A stretch of DNA of 64,000 nt, taken from Yoonia tamlensis. GTDB taxonomy: Bacteria > Pseudomonadota > Alphaproteobacteria > Rhodobacterales > Rhodobacteraceae. The translations under genes and the position numbers were made by a program. Position 1 is the first letter of the stretch; each line of letters starts with the position of its first letter. The notes beneath the pieces were generated by a model. The model made no database searches. It saw nothing but the letters and a program-made list of their open reading frames with translations, and was not told the origin of the DNA. This document shows, one piece after another, positions 25,026 to 33,352 of the stretch. The stretch covers positions 956,097-1,020,096 of the forward strand of contig NZ_FOYP01000001.1 in assembly GCF_900115105.1 (NCBI RefSeq). Direction: 5' to 3'.

Positions 25026-25763
25026 TTAGTTGCTGCGGGGCATGATCTCAAGAAGGGGCGCGCCGTTTAACCCGTTGTTGATCGCAAGGATCAGCAAAGA
25101 CACCGCGATTGCCCAGCAAAACGACGCCAACGTGCCGATGATCACATATTCGGCTTTTGCGTTGTTGGATGCCGCATCAAAGCGCAAAATGGACTTTGCC
25201 GCGATCAAGAATCCGATACCTGCGGGCAGCCCTGCGATAAACATCAGATAGATCAGCCCGCGTTCAAGTTGCCCGATCATCATGCCGCCTGCGGGCAGGC
25301 TGTCGCTTGGGGCGCCCGCTGCATAAGGGCCCATCAATTTGCCCACGGCAAAACCGCCAGCGCGGGTGGCATAGATCGCACCGGCAGCCAGCAACATGCA
25401 TTCCGGTGCCCAAGCGGTTGTTTGCATTGCCCAAATGCCATTATGCCAAAGCGCAGGGGCAAACCCCGCGACAGCGGCCAGTGTTACAAGATGCGCGCCC
25501 TGATCGGCCAGATAGGCCATAATCGTGTCACTGCGATATTTGATCCACAGCGATTTTGCCAGATCAACGATCAGGTGCAACCCAGCCAGGATCGCTATCC
25601 ACCAGTCAAACGATCCCAGTGCAATGATAGCCGTCAGATAGACAATCCCGATATGGGTCAAAAGCGTCAGTGGCCGGTCTTTGGTTGCGACCATCTTTTC
25701 GGTTTGCAGCACATAATCTGCAAGGACATGTGCAAAAAACAATGCGGCAAGTGTTTCAAACAT
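25026..25763 (-). CDS. DUF3307 integral membrane protein
   Basis: A 245-residue protein with about six hydrophobic segments. The N-terminal DUF3307 core is FAHVLADYVLQTEKMVATKDR...LLTHIGIVYLT...HLIVDLAKSLWIKYR, where His, Asp and Asp residues line the first three helices (LADYVLQ, HIGIVY, HLIVDL). The family is uncharacterised. Its ATG shares a base with the SatD-like stop (25763), so the two are translated together. From memory DUF3307 and SatD-family genes also pair in other phyla, which suggests a conserved functional link. It might sense or transport a ligand whose state reaches the cytosolic partner; this is inference. Confidence 0.85.
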   Translation of the reverse strand: MFETLAALFFAHVLADYVLQTEKMVATKDRPLTLLTHIGIVYLTAIIALGSFDWWIAILAGLHLIVDLAKSLWIKYRSDTIMAYLADQGAHLVTLAAVAGFAPALWHNGIWAMQTTAWAPECMLLAAGAIYATRAGGFAVGKLMGPYAAGAPSDSLPAGGMMIGQLERGLIYLMFIAGLPAGIGFLIAAKSILRFDAASNNAKAEYVIIGTLASFCWAIAVSLLILAINNGLNGAPLLEIMPRSN

Positions 25764-26404
25764 CAGTCAAAATCGCCTTCCAATAGGCTCAGGGCCGATA
25801 TGATCGCGTCAAAACCCGCAGCGTTTAATGATTTTGTCACGGCTTGGCGTGACTTTCCCAGATTTTGGGCAATTTCGGTAAATGAAACAGTATCGTTTGG
25901 TATGATTTTTTGCAGTATGGTTGCTGCCTGCGCCTGCGTCCAGCCCTGCGAGATATGGTCGGCAAGGATCGCCGCTGCGCCTACGCCACCCTTGTCCGCG
26001 TGGCCTATGGCTTGCCCTGTTTTTGTCGCCTTGAGAAAATCAAGCAATTGCCCCGAGGCAATAAATGCCGCGCTGTTTTCGACGTTCAGATCATCCGACA
26101 AACGCGCGGGCCGCGGACCGGTTGCAATTGCGACATAGCTGTCGAAATCCGCACTTTGCGCGCGCAATGCCGCGCGAAATCCAAGCGCGGACCGCAAGGC
26201 ATATTCCGGTTTGGCCAAGACAACCTGCCATCCATCGCCACGGTGGCGCGTGAACCGCAGCGGGGCACCGAACCATTCCCCCTGCATTTCGGCGCAATGC
26301 CCCAAAGCAGCCAGCGCGTCCGCAAGACGATCCTGTCCAAGCGCGGTCGAGCCGATAATGTCACCTGTTAATACAGCGATTTGGGTTTGGTTACCTGTTG
26401 TCAT
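25763..26404 (-). CDS. SatD-like regulator: cyclase-like domain plus HTH
   Basis: A 213-residue protein. The start IAVLTGDIIGSTAL and the later RHRGDGWQVVLAK resemble the metal-binding DI-G-S/T and GDG motifs of class III nucleotidyl cyclases. Residues about 165-200 form a helix-turn-helix (VSFTEIAQNLGKSRQAVTKSLNAAG). This arrangement fits the SatD family, whose members are annotated as regulators of unknown ligand. There is no ribosome site before the ATG; instead a -10-like TATATT ends six bases upstream, so the mRNA may be leaderless. Three phased palindromes cover the promoter and are probably its own operator. DUF3307 is translationally coupled downstream. Confidence 0.68.
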   Translation of the reverse strand: MTTGNQTQIAVLTGDIIGSTALGQDRLADALAALGHCAEMQGEWFGAPLRFTRHRGDGWQVVLAKPEYALRSALGFRAALRAQSADFDSYVAIATGPRPARLSDDLNVENSAAFIASGQLLDFLKATKTGQAIGHADKGGVGAAAILADHISQGWTQAQAATILQKIIPNDTVSFTEIAQNLGKSRQAVTKSLNAAGFDAIISALSLLEGDFD

Positions 26405-26482
26405 GCACCCAATATAGGGTGCATTTGTGAATTCGCAACCATTTTAGGTTGCTTATTGTGATTTGCAACCTATTTAGGGTGC
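26405..26482 (-). promoter_or_regulatory. Three 30-bp-phased palindromic operators over a promoter
   Basis: Three 18-bp palindromes of the form GC[A]ACC-N6-GGTTGC or GCACCC-N6-GGGTGC lie at 26405-26422, 26435-26452 and 26465-26482. Their starts are exactly 30 bp apart and their 6-bp centres are AT-only. On the minus strand TTGCGA (26438-26433) and TATATT (26416-26411) form a -35/-10 pair with 16-bp spacing. This places the transcript start at about 26404, the A of the SatD-like ATG. Site 1 covers the -10, site 2 overlaps the -35 and site 3 is upstream. Confidence 0.75.
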
Positions 26483-26487
26483 GTTGG

Positions 26488-26850
26488 CTACATGAACCCG
26501 AGTTCAAGCCGCGCTTCGTCGGACATCATTTCCATGCCCCACTGCGGCTCGAATGTCATTGCGACGTCCACATGTTTGACACCCGGCAGCGGTTCAACCG
26601 CATCGGCAACCCAGCCCGGCATTTCGCCCGCCACCGGACAGCCCGGCGCGGTCAGCGTCATGGTGATATTCACCGCGTTATCGTCTTTGATATCAATTGT
26701 ATAAATCAAACCAAGATCAAAGATATTCACAGGAATTTCAGGATCAAAGACGGACCGGCACGCCTGCACGATGTCCTCGTAAAGCGGATGATCGGTTGTA
26801 GATGGCGCAATCAGTGGCGCGCCTTCAAGCGGGGCTGTTGTGTCGGTCAT
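26488..26850 (-). CDS. sufT: SufT/MIP18-family (DUF59) Fe-S assembly factor
   Basis: A 120-residue DUF59 protein. The core is DIVQACRSVFDPEIPVNIFDLGLIYTIDI and MTLTAPGCPVAGEMP with the conserved Cys. DUF59 proteins such as SufT help mature Fe-S clusters. AAGGAA before the ATG at 26850 decides the start; an upstream in-frame start would add an unlikely 56 residues. Its stop is only six bases before the operator array of the SatD-like gene, so read-through into that unit is possible. Divergent from tgt. Confidence 0.9.
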   Translation of the reverse strand: MTDTTAPLEGAPLIAPSTTDHPLYEDIVQACRSVFDPEIPVNIFDLGLIYTIDIKDDNAVNITMTLTAPGCPVAGEMPGWVADAVEPLPGVKHVDVAMTFEPQWGMEMMSDEARLELGFM

Positions 26851-27009
26851 GCGTCGTTTCCTTAAATCCTGAGCAAACATATAGGGATTGGTGCGCCCAA
26901 GGTAAAGGCCACCCCGGCGCCCCTGTGTCACTTGCACGCAGGGCATTGCCCCAACGTGATTTCGCCAGAACCCCTTGGCATTTGCATCCAGATCGGTGAA
27001 AGACAGGGC

Positions 27010-28140
27010 ATGACACAAAGTTTTTCATTCTCGCTTAATGCCACCGATGGCAAGGCCCGCACGGGTGTGATTTCAACCCCGCGCGGCGACATCCGCACGC
27101 CCGCCTTTATGCCTGTTGGTACCGCCGCCACGGTCAAGGCGATGATGCCCGAAAGCGTCGCGGCGACTGGGGCTGATATCTTGTTGGGCAATACATATCA
27201 CCTGATGCTGCGCCCTACGGCGGAACGTATCGCCAATCTGGGCGGGCTGCATAAGTTCATGAATTGGGACAAACCCATTCTGACCGACAGCGGCGGGTTT
27301 CAGGTGATGTCCCTGTCTGATTTGCGCAAAATGTCGGAAAAAGGCGTGACCTTCCGGTCGCATATAGACGGGTCTAAACATGAATTAACGCCTGAGAGGT
27401 CGATGGAAATCCAGAAACTTCTCGGGTCCGATATCGTGATGTGCTTTGATGAATGCCCCGCACTTCCGGCGGATCGCACGCGGATCAACGAAAGCATGCA
27501 AATGTCGATGCGGTGGGCACAGCGGTCGCGCGATGCCTTTGGCGACCGGCCCGGCTATGCGCTGTTCGGCATTCAGCAGGGCGGGCTTGAAGAAGATTTG
27601 CGCGCTGAAAGTGCGGCCGCGCTGCGCGACATCGAATTTGATGGCTACGCTGTCGGCGGGCTTGCCGTGGGCGAGGGCCAAGAAGCGATGTTCAACGTGC
27701 TTGATTTTGCGCCGGATCAATTGCCCACAGATAAGCCGCGTTATTTGATGGGTGTTGGCAAACCAGACGATATTGTCGGTGCGGTCAAACGCGGCATTGA
27801 TATGATGGATTGCGTGCTGCCCAGCAGGTCAGGGCGTACAGGCCAGATATTCACGCGCCACGGTGTGCTGAACATCAAAAACGCGCGCCATGCCGATGAT
27901 CCGCGCCCGTTGGATGAAAACTGCGGTTGCCCTGCGTGCCGGAATTACTCGCGCGCCTACCTGCACCACGTGTTCCGCGCCCAAGAGATGATCTCTGGCA
28001 TGCTGCTGACTTGGCATAACTTGCATTATTTTCAGGACATCATGCAAGGCATGCGCGATGCCATTGCCACGGGCAGCTTTGCCGCGTGGGAGGCTGATTT
28101 TCATGCTGGCCGCGCGCAGGGCGATATTGAACCGCTCTAA
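27010..28140 (+). CDS. tgt: Queuine tRNA-ribosyltransferase
   Basis: Exchanges guanine 34 of tRNAs with GUN anticodons for preQ1. A 376-residue TIM barrel with [20 protein letters not shown] (active-site Asp), [44 protein letters not shown] and the zinc site [16 protein letters not shown]. The ATG at 27010 (MTQSFSF) is chosen, since the 26 codons upstream have no family match. The tRNA-Asp(GUC) genes at 43.3 kb would be substrates. It is divergent from sufT. Confidence 0.97.
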   Translation: MTQSFSFSLNATDGKARTGVISTPRGDIRTPAFMPVGTAATVKAMMPESVAATGADILLGNTYHLMLRPTAERIANLGGLHKFMNWDKPILTDSGGFQVMSLSDLRKMSEKGVTFRSHIDGSKHELTPERSMEIQKLLGSDIVMCFDECPALPADRTRINESMQMSMRWAQRSRDAFGDRPGYALFGIQQGGLEEDLRAESAAALRDIEFDGYAVGGLAVGEGQEAMFNVLDFAPDQLPTDKPRYLMGVGKPDDIVGAVKRGIDMMDCVLPSRSGRTGQIFTRHGVLNIKNARHADDPRPLDENCGCPACRNYSRAYLHHVFRAQEMISGMLLTWHNLHYFQDIMQGMRDAIATGSFAAWEADFHAGRAQGDIEPL

Positions 28141-28258
28141 AAGGTTCGGCGTCAAAAAACGCAATTTCTCTTAGCTGATCTTAAGGTTTTTGCGTTTGGA
28201 TGCTTGCGGCTGGCGTCAGACACGGGCAGTCTGCGCTGCGAAATAACGACATGTTTGG

Positions 28259-28286
28259 TTGAAAGGTTAACGCCACAACCCCACAT
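28259..28286 (+). promoter_or_regulatory. Heat-shock (RpoH/sigma32-type) promoter of lon
   Basis: TTGAAA (28259-28264), 14-bp spacer, CCCCACAT (28279-28286). This fits the sigma32 pattern CTTGAAA-N13/14-CCCCATnT closely and lies about 70 bp before the lon start, as expected for a heat-shock protease. Confidence 0.7.
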
Positions 28287-28358
28287 GAATTCGGCAAGAG
28301 GAGATGCGCAAGCTGCCGTTAGACGGGGCTGGGCGTCTTGCCAGTAAAGGAAATGACT

Positions 28359-30764
28359 ATGCAAGAACCACTGAGTTCATCCTACCCCGTCCTGCCGCTG
28401 CGCGATATTGTGGTGTTCCCACATATGATCGTGCCGCTGTTTGTAGGCCGTGAAAAATCTGTCCGCGCCCTTGAAGAGGTGATGCAGGACGATAAGCAAA
28501 TTCTTTTGTCCAGCCAGATCGACGCGGGCGAAGATGACCCTGCGCAGGACGGCATCTATAAGTCCGGCGTGCTGGCCAATGTACTGCAACTGCTGAAACT
28601 GCCCGATGGCACCGTCAAGGTGCTGGTCGAAGGGCGCAGCCGTGTGCGCATCACAGGTTTCATTGACAACCCCGAATTCTTTGAAGCTTCCGCAGAATAT
28701 CTTGAAGAGGTCGCAGGCGACCCCGCCGAGGCAGAGGCGCTTGTGCGCAATGTCGCGGCTGAATTTGAACGCTATTCCAAGATCAAGAAAAACATCCCCG
28801 AAGAGGCGCTTGCCGCGGTGAGCGACGCAACAGAACCTGCCAAGCTTGCTGATCTGGTTGCCGGACATCTGGGTATTGAGATCGACCAAAAACAAGGACT
28901 GCTTGAAACCTTGTCGGTGACAGAGCGGCTTGAGAAGGTCTTTGGCTTGATGCAGGGCGAAATGTCCGTGTTGCAGGTCGAGAAAAAGATCAAAACACGC
29001 GTCAAAACCCAGATGGAGCGCACCCAGCGCGAATACTATCTGAACGAGCAAATGAAAGCCATTCAGAAGGAACTTGGCGATGGCGAAGAAGGCCAGAATG
29101 AAGTGGCTGAGCTGGAAGGCAAGATCGCTGAAACCAAATTGTCCAAGGAAGCCCGCGAAAAGGTCGACGCAGAGCTGAAAAAGCTCAAGAACATGTCGCC
29201 CATGTCCGCAGAGGCCACAGTCGTGCGCAACTATCTTGACTGGATTCTCGCGGTGCCGTGGGGCAATAAATCGCGCACCAAAAAAGATCTGGGCCACGCG
29301 CAAAAGGTGCTGGATAACGATCACTACGGCCTTGAAAAGGTTAAAGAACGCATTGTCGAATATCTCGCGGTGCAGCAGCGCTCGCAGAAACTGAAAGGCC
29401 CGATTATGTGCCTTGTCGGCCCTCCGGGTGTGGGTAAAACAAGCCTTGGTAAATCTGTGGCCAAGGCGACAGGGCGCGAATTTATCCGCATCTCACTGGG
29501 TGGGGTGCGCGACGAATCCGAAATTCGTGGCCACCGCCGCACCTATATCGGGTCGATGCCTGGCAAGATCATTCAGGCGCTCAAAAAGGCGAAAACAACC
29601 AACCCGCTGATCCTGCTCGATGAAATCGATAAAATGGGGCAGGATTTCCGCGGTGATCCGGCGTCTGCTATGCTCGAGGTTCTGGACCCCGAACAAAACG
29701 GCACATTTGTCGATCACTACTTGGAGGTCGAATATGACCTGTCAAACGTGATGTTCCTGACCACGGCGAACAGCTATAACATGCCGGGGCCGCTTTTGGA
29801 CCGGATGGAGATTATTTCCCTGTCGGGTTACACCGAGGACGAAAAGGTCGAGATTTCAAAGCAGCATCTGCTGCCCAAGGTCATGAAAAACCACGGGCTG
29901 AAACCTGCTGAATTCTCGGTCTCTGACGATGCGCTTTTGTCGATGGTGCGGGTCTATACCCGCGAGGCAGGCGTGCGGAACCTTGAACGCGAATTGGCCA
30001 AAGTGGCGCGTAAAGCCGTGACCAAGATCGTCAAGAAAGAAGCCACCAAAATTGCGGTGACCGCCGAAAACCTGAACGATTTCCTCGGGGTAGAACGGCA
30101 CCGCTACGGGCTGGCCGAAGAAAGCGATCAGGTTGGGGTTGTCACCGGTTTGGCATGGACCAGCGTTGGCGGAGAGTTGTTGAACATCGAAGCCCTGCGC
30201 CTTCCGGGCAAGGGCCGGATGAAGACCACCGGCAAGCTGGGCGATGTGATGAAGGAATCGATTGATGCGGCATCCAGCTATGTGCGCTCTATTGCGCCGG
30301 AAATCGGTGTAAAACCACCGCTGTTCGACAAGATCGACATCCACGTGCATGTGCCTGATGGTGCGACGCCCAAGGATGGTCCGTCTGCGGGTTTGGCAAT
30401 GGTGACATCCATTGTGTCTGTGCTGACCAAAATTCCGGTCCGCAAAGATGTCGCCATGACCGGCGAAGTATCCTTGCGCGGGAATGCGATGCCCATCGGC
30501 GGGCTAAAGGAAAAGCTGCTGGCCGCGCTGCGCGGGGGCATCAAAACCGTGTTGATCCCGCAAGAAAACGCCAAGGATCTGCCGGAAATCCCCGATAACG
30601 TCAAAGAGGGTCTGACCATTATCCCCGTGACCCATGTGTCAGAGGTTCTTAAGCACGCGCTGGTGAGCGCGCCCGAGCCGATCATCTGGGACGAGGCCGC
30701 AGAAGAGGCGGCGGCAGCCGCGCTCAGGGCAAGTGAAACGGGCGAGGGTGCGCGCGCGCATTAA
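28359..30764 (+). CDS. lon: ATP-dependent protease Lon
   Basis: An 801-residue cytosolic AAA+ protease that degrades misfolded and regulatory proteins. Domains in order are the N-terminal substrate domain (YPVLPLRDIVVFPHMIVPLFVGR), a coiled coil around residues 180-260, AAA+ with GPPGVGKTS (Walker A) and LILLDEIDKM (Walker B), and the C-terminal Ser-Lys peptidase (PKDGPSAGLAM with catalytic Ser, and the Lys in LKEKLLAAL). AAAGGA at 28346-28351 is seven bases before the ATG at 28359 and too close to an ATG at 28353, so the later start is taken. A sigma32-type promoter precedes it. Confidence 0.98.
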   Translation: MQEPLSSSYPVLPLRDIVVFPHMIVPLFVGREKSVRALEEVMQDDKQILLSSQIDAGEDDPAQDGIYKSGVLANVLQLLKLPDGTVKVLVEGRSRVRITGFIDNPEFFEASAEYLEEVAGDPAEAEALVRNVAAEFERYSKIKKNIPEEALAAVSDATEPAKLADLVAGHLGIEIDQKQGLLETLSVTERLEKVFGLMQGEMSVLQVEKKIKTRVKTQMERTQREYYLNEQMKAIQKELGDGEEGQNEVAELEGKIAETKLSKEAREKVDAELKKLKNMSPMSAEATVVRNYLDWILAVPWGNKSRTKKDLGHAQKVLDNDHYGLEKVKERIVEYLAVQQRSQKLKGPIMCLVGPPGVGKTSLGKSVAKATGREFIRISLGGVRDESEIRGHRRTYIGSMPGKIIQALKKAKTTNPLILLDEIDKMGQDFRGDPASAMLEVLDPEQNGTFVDHYLEVEYDLSNVMFLTTANSYNMPGPLLDRMEIISLSGYTEDEKVEISKQHLLPKVMKNHGLKPAEFSVSDDALLSMVRVYTREAGVRNLERELAKVARKAVTKIVKKEATKIAVTAENLNDFLGVERHRYGLAEESDQVGVVTGLAWTSVGGELLNIEALRLPGKGRMKTTGKLGDVMKESIDAASSYVRSIAPEIGVKPPLFDKIDIHVHVPDGATPKDGPSAGLAMVTSIVSVLTKIPVRKDVAMTGEVSLRGNAMPIGGLKEKLLAALRGGIKTVLIPQENAKDLPEIPDNVKEGLTIIPVTHVSEVLKHALVSAPEPIIWDEAAEEAAAAALRASETGEGARAH

Positions 30765-30788
30765 CCGCCAAGCCGACAAACCATCAAA

Positions 30789-30816
30789 GGCGCGCCCGCA
30801 ACGGTGCGCCTTTTTT
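30789..30816 (+). terminator. Intrinsic terminator after lon
   Basis: GGCGC (30789-30793) pairs with GCGCC (30806-30810), extended by AAA/TTT, and is followed by TTTTTT. It separates lon from the HU-like gene. Confidence 0.85.
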
Positions 30817-30887
30817 GTCTTTGCGAAATCAGGCGCTGGCATGTCTCGCGGCACCTGCTAGGTTGGGCGCAAAGAAAAGGAACCCCC

Positions 30888-31205
30888 ATGACCAACCTCG
30901 ACACCCCAGCCACCGACGACGTCAACGCAACGCCTGTTTTGAAAAAGCCGCAGTTGTTCAATGAGGTCGTCGCGCGCACGGGACTCAAGAAACGCGATGT
31001 TAAACCTGCCGTTGAGGCTGCGCTTGCTGTTATCGGCGAAGCGCTCGCGCGCGGGGAAGAACTGATCCTGCCTCCGATGGGCAAGACCCGGATTGTGAAG
31101 TCAAAGGAGCTTGGCAATGGCGCAGCGCTTTTGACGCTCAAGTTCCGCACAGCCAAAGTGCACGCACCCGCGCAGGGCACAGCCGACACAGACGAAGACG
31201 CATAA
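30888..31205 (+). CDS. HU-family DNA-binding protein
   Basis: A 105-residue histone-like protein. The HU core runs from LFNEVVARTGLKKRDVKPAVEAALAVIGEALARGEEL to the C-terminal beta part, while the usual DNA-intercalating arm is short and altered (LPPMGKTRIVKSKEL). An acidic, Thr/Ala-rich N-terminal extension of about 20 residues and an acidic tail (TADTDEDA) are unlike HU-alpha. It is therefore an HU-like paralogue rather than the main HU. AAAAGGAA precedes the ATG. The phosphatase gene follows after ten bases. Confidence 0.85.
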   Translation: MTNLDTPATDDVNATPVLKKPQLFNEVVARTGLKKRDVKPAVEAALAVIGEALARGEELILPPMGKTRIVKSKELGNGAALLTLKFRTAKVHAPAQGTADTDEDA

Positions 31206-31215
31206 AGCGGTATCT

Positions 31216-31776
31216 ATGACCTATCCGGAAGTTTACATCCTCCGTCACGGCCAGACGGCGTGGAACCTTGAAGGGCGTATGCAAGGCGAACTGAACTCGG
31301 CGCTGACGGAACAGGGCAAACAAGAAGCGGCGCGCCAAGGCGCAATTCTTGCGCAATGTGACCTGACGGGATTCGCGTTTTTCACCAGCCCGCAGGGCCG
31401 TGCCGTGCAAACTGCGGGAATCGCCTGCGCGCCCTTGGCTGAAATCATACGTACCGATGACCGATTGCGTGAAATCGGCGTCGGCGACTGGTCCGGTTTG
31501 CTGCGCGATACCTTACCGCTGCCCGATGCGCCGGATCCGTTTATGGCCCAATACGAGATTGCCCCGAACGGCGAAGGAATCGCCGCTGTCCGGACGCGTT
31601 GCAGCAGTTTTTTACATGATTTAAAGGGGCCTGCGGTCATTGTAACCCATGGCGTCACCGGACGCACATTGCGTGAAATTCTGGCGGGTCCCGAAGCGAT
31701 CAAAGGCACCACAATCCACGGCGGACAGGGATGTGTCTATCATTTGAAAAATGGTTCACAAAACTTGCTGACTTAG
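31216..31776 (+). CDS. Histidine phosphatase family protein
   Basis: A 186-residue phosphoglycerate-mutase-like phosphatase. The catalytic motif RHGQTAWN is at residues 10-17, the second Arg is in FFTSPQGRAVQTA, a Glu is in DRLREIGVGDWSG, and the second His is in VIVTHGVTGRTLRE. Family members hydrolyse small phosphates or act as cobalamin or sugar phosphatases, and the substrate here is unknown. It sits in an apparent operon behind the HU-like gene and just before tRNA-Val. Confidence 0.9.
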   Translation: MTYPEVYILRHGQTAWNLEGRMQGELNSALTEQGKQEAARQGAILAQCDLTGFAFFTSPQGRAVQTAGIACAPLAEIIRTDDRLREIGVGDWSGLLRDTLPLPDAPDPFMAQYEIAPNGEGIAAVRTRCSSFLHDLKGPAVIVTHGVTGRTLREILAGPEAIKGTTIHGGQGCVYHLKNGSQNLLT

Positions 31777-31816
31777 GCTTGCGCCCGCCCGCAACATGCC
31801 CTAAATCGTGCGCATC

Positions 31817-31892
31817 GGGTGATTAGCTCAGTTGGTAGAGCGCTTCCTTTACACGGAAGATGTCGGGAGTTCGAGCCTCTCATCACCCACCA
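31817..31892 (+). tRNA. tRNA-Val (anticodon TAC)
   Basis: A 76-nt cloverleaf with an encoded CCA. The acceptor stem is GGGTGAT/ATCACCC, the anticodon stem is CTTCC/GGAAG with loop TTTACAC (TAC at 31850-31852), and the T loop is TTCGAGC. The accessory stretch with the phosphatase and IS begins directly downstream, but no duplicated 3' end of this tRNA was seen, so integration here is unproven. Confidence 0.97.
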
Positions 31893-32174
31893 GATCCCTT
31901 ACTTTCAAGTGACTGTTCGCAGTCCGGCATCGCAACCCGCAGCATGCCGGTCTTTCGCGACCTGTTTTGCGCATTGAAGCGGTGAACATGGTGGGGGTGC
32001 AGTCAAAAGACAAAACATGTTGTTTGCTGACGTCATATCCTACAGTTCGACAGGAATGGTCTGATTTTCGGCATCCATCCCGCAATTTATTGCAAAAGAC
32101 AATCGCGCCTTTGCGGGCACCTTGCGTACCTTTCATAGCAGTTCCTGTAAGTTAACACCGAGGAAACGACAAAC

Positions 32175-33095
32175 ATGTATGATATTATCCCCGATATTCA
32201 CGGACAGGCTGGCAAGCTCAAGGGCGCACTTTGTGATTTAGGCTTTCGCAGGCGCAACGGTGCATGGCGGCACGACGATCCGGCACGACAAATTGTTTTT
32301 CTGGGCGATTTTATTGACCGGGGCCCCGAAAACCAAGAGGTGATCCGCATTGTCAGATCGATGCTGGATGCAGGAACGGCCTTGGCTTTAATGGGGAATC
32401 ACGAACTCAACGCAATCCACTTCCATACCGATGTCGACGGACCATTGCGGCCGCACGACGATAAAAACATAGCGCAGCATGCGTCGTTCTTGCAAGAATA
32501 TCCACTTAACTCCGCTGCAGCAAAGGACGCGATCAGTTGGATGGTGTCTTTGCCGCTCTATCTCGAGTTTGGCGGATATCGCGCTGTTCACGCGTGTTGG
32601 GCCGCGGAAAAAATTGATGCGCTAAAGCGGATTTCCAAAGATGGGGTTCTTACCAAGGAGCAATTTATCCGCGCTGCCAATCCTGACGATCCGCTATTTG
32701 ACATAGTCGAAACTGCCCTAAAAGGTCCCGAGATCGCACTACCGGATGGAGTATCCTTTGTCGACAAAGGCGGGCACAAGCGAACAAATATCCGCATAAA
32801 ATGGTGGGACAGCCGCGCTGACACTCCGCAAAAAATTGCAATGTCAGTACCCGAACCACATCTTCTGCCTAACGACCCGCTGCCCGCGGACATCTTGCAA
32901 GCCACCTACCCAAGCGATGCACCTCCGGTTGTTTTTGGCCACTACTGGATGGAATGCCCGCCGGTACTACAGGCTCGGAATGCATTGTGTCTGGATTATT
33001 CTGCTGGAAAGGGGGGACCCTTAGTTTCGTATCACGCCGAAACGGGTATTGGCGTGCTTTCTCTCGACAACCTTAGAATTCATGACCTGGATTGA
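32175..33095 (+). CDS. Metallophosphoesterase (PPP-type phosphatase)
   Basis: A 306-residue calcineurin-like phosphatase. The metal-binding motifs of the PPP/ApaH group are all present: PDIHGQ (residues 7-12), FLGDFIDRGPEN (about 43-54) and LMGNHELNA (about 73-81), with later His residues in RAVHACW and FGHYW. It might act on phosphoproteins or dinucleotides; nothing nearby shows which. GAGGAAACGACAAAC precedes the ATG. Codon use is more AT-rich than in the core genes around it, and it lies between a tRNA and an IS, so acquisition by transfer is likely. Confidence 0.88.
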   Translation: MYDIIPDIHGQAGKLKGALCDLGFRRRNGAWRHDDPARQIVFLGDFIDRGPENQEVIRIVRSMLDAGTALALMGNHELNAIHFHTDVDGPLRPHDDKNIAQHASFLQEYPLNSAAAKDAISWMVSLPLYLEFGGYRAVHACWAAEKIDALKRISKDGVLTKEQFIRAANPDDPLFDIVETALKGPEIALPDGVSFVDKGGHKRTNIRIKWWDSRADTPQKIAMSVPEPHLLPNDPLPADILQATYPSDAPPVVFGHYWMECPPVLQARNALCLDYSAGKGGPLVSYHAETGIGVLSLDNLRIHDLD

Positions 33096-33352
33096 TATCC
33101 GGCGTTAGTGCAAGACATCTTTGAATGAATGCCGGATTGCGGCCATTGCCGTGCAGGTCCGTTTCATGCCTTTGATTGTCCGAGTCTAACGCGTCTGTTC
33201 AGCTTTTGTGATCACCTAAGAAATTGCAAATAAACAATAGATATTGGCAGTTGTGCGTTTGCGTGATGCAAGTGGATTTTGTTCGTCGTCATATAAAATG
33301 GGACATCAGAGCGGCTTGAGCATTAGAGGCTCTGGCTCGTTTGTGTGATTGA

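Noticed and set aside
31849-32136. Open frame on the minus strand ending in GDERLELPTSSV across tRNA-Val
   Set aside because: It is the well-known false frame read through tRNA 3' ends; it has no ribosome site and overlaps the tRNA.
31893-33279. Duplicated tRNA-Val 3' end as an attachment site
   Set aside because: No second copy of the tRNA tail was seen between the tRNA and the IS, and no integrase gene is present.
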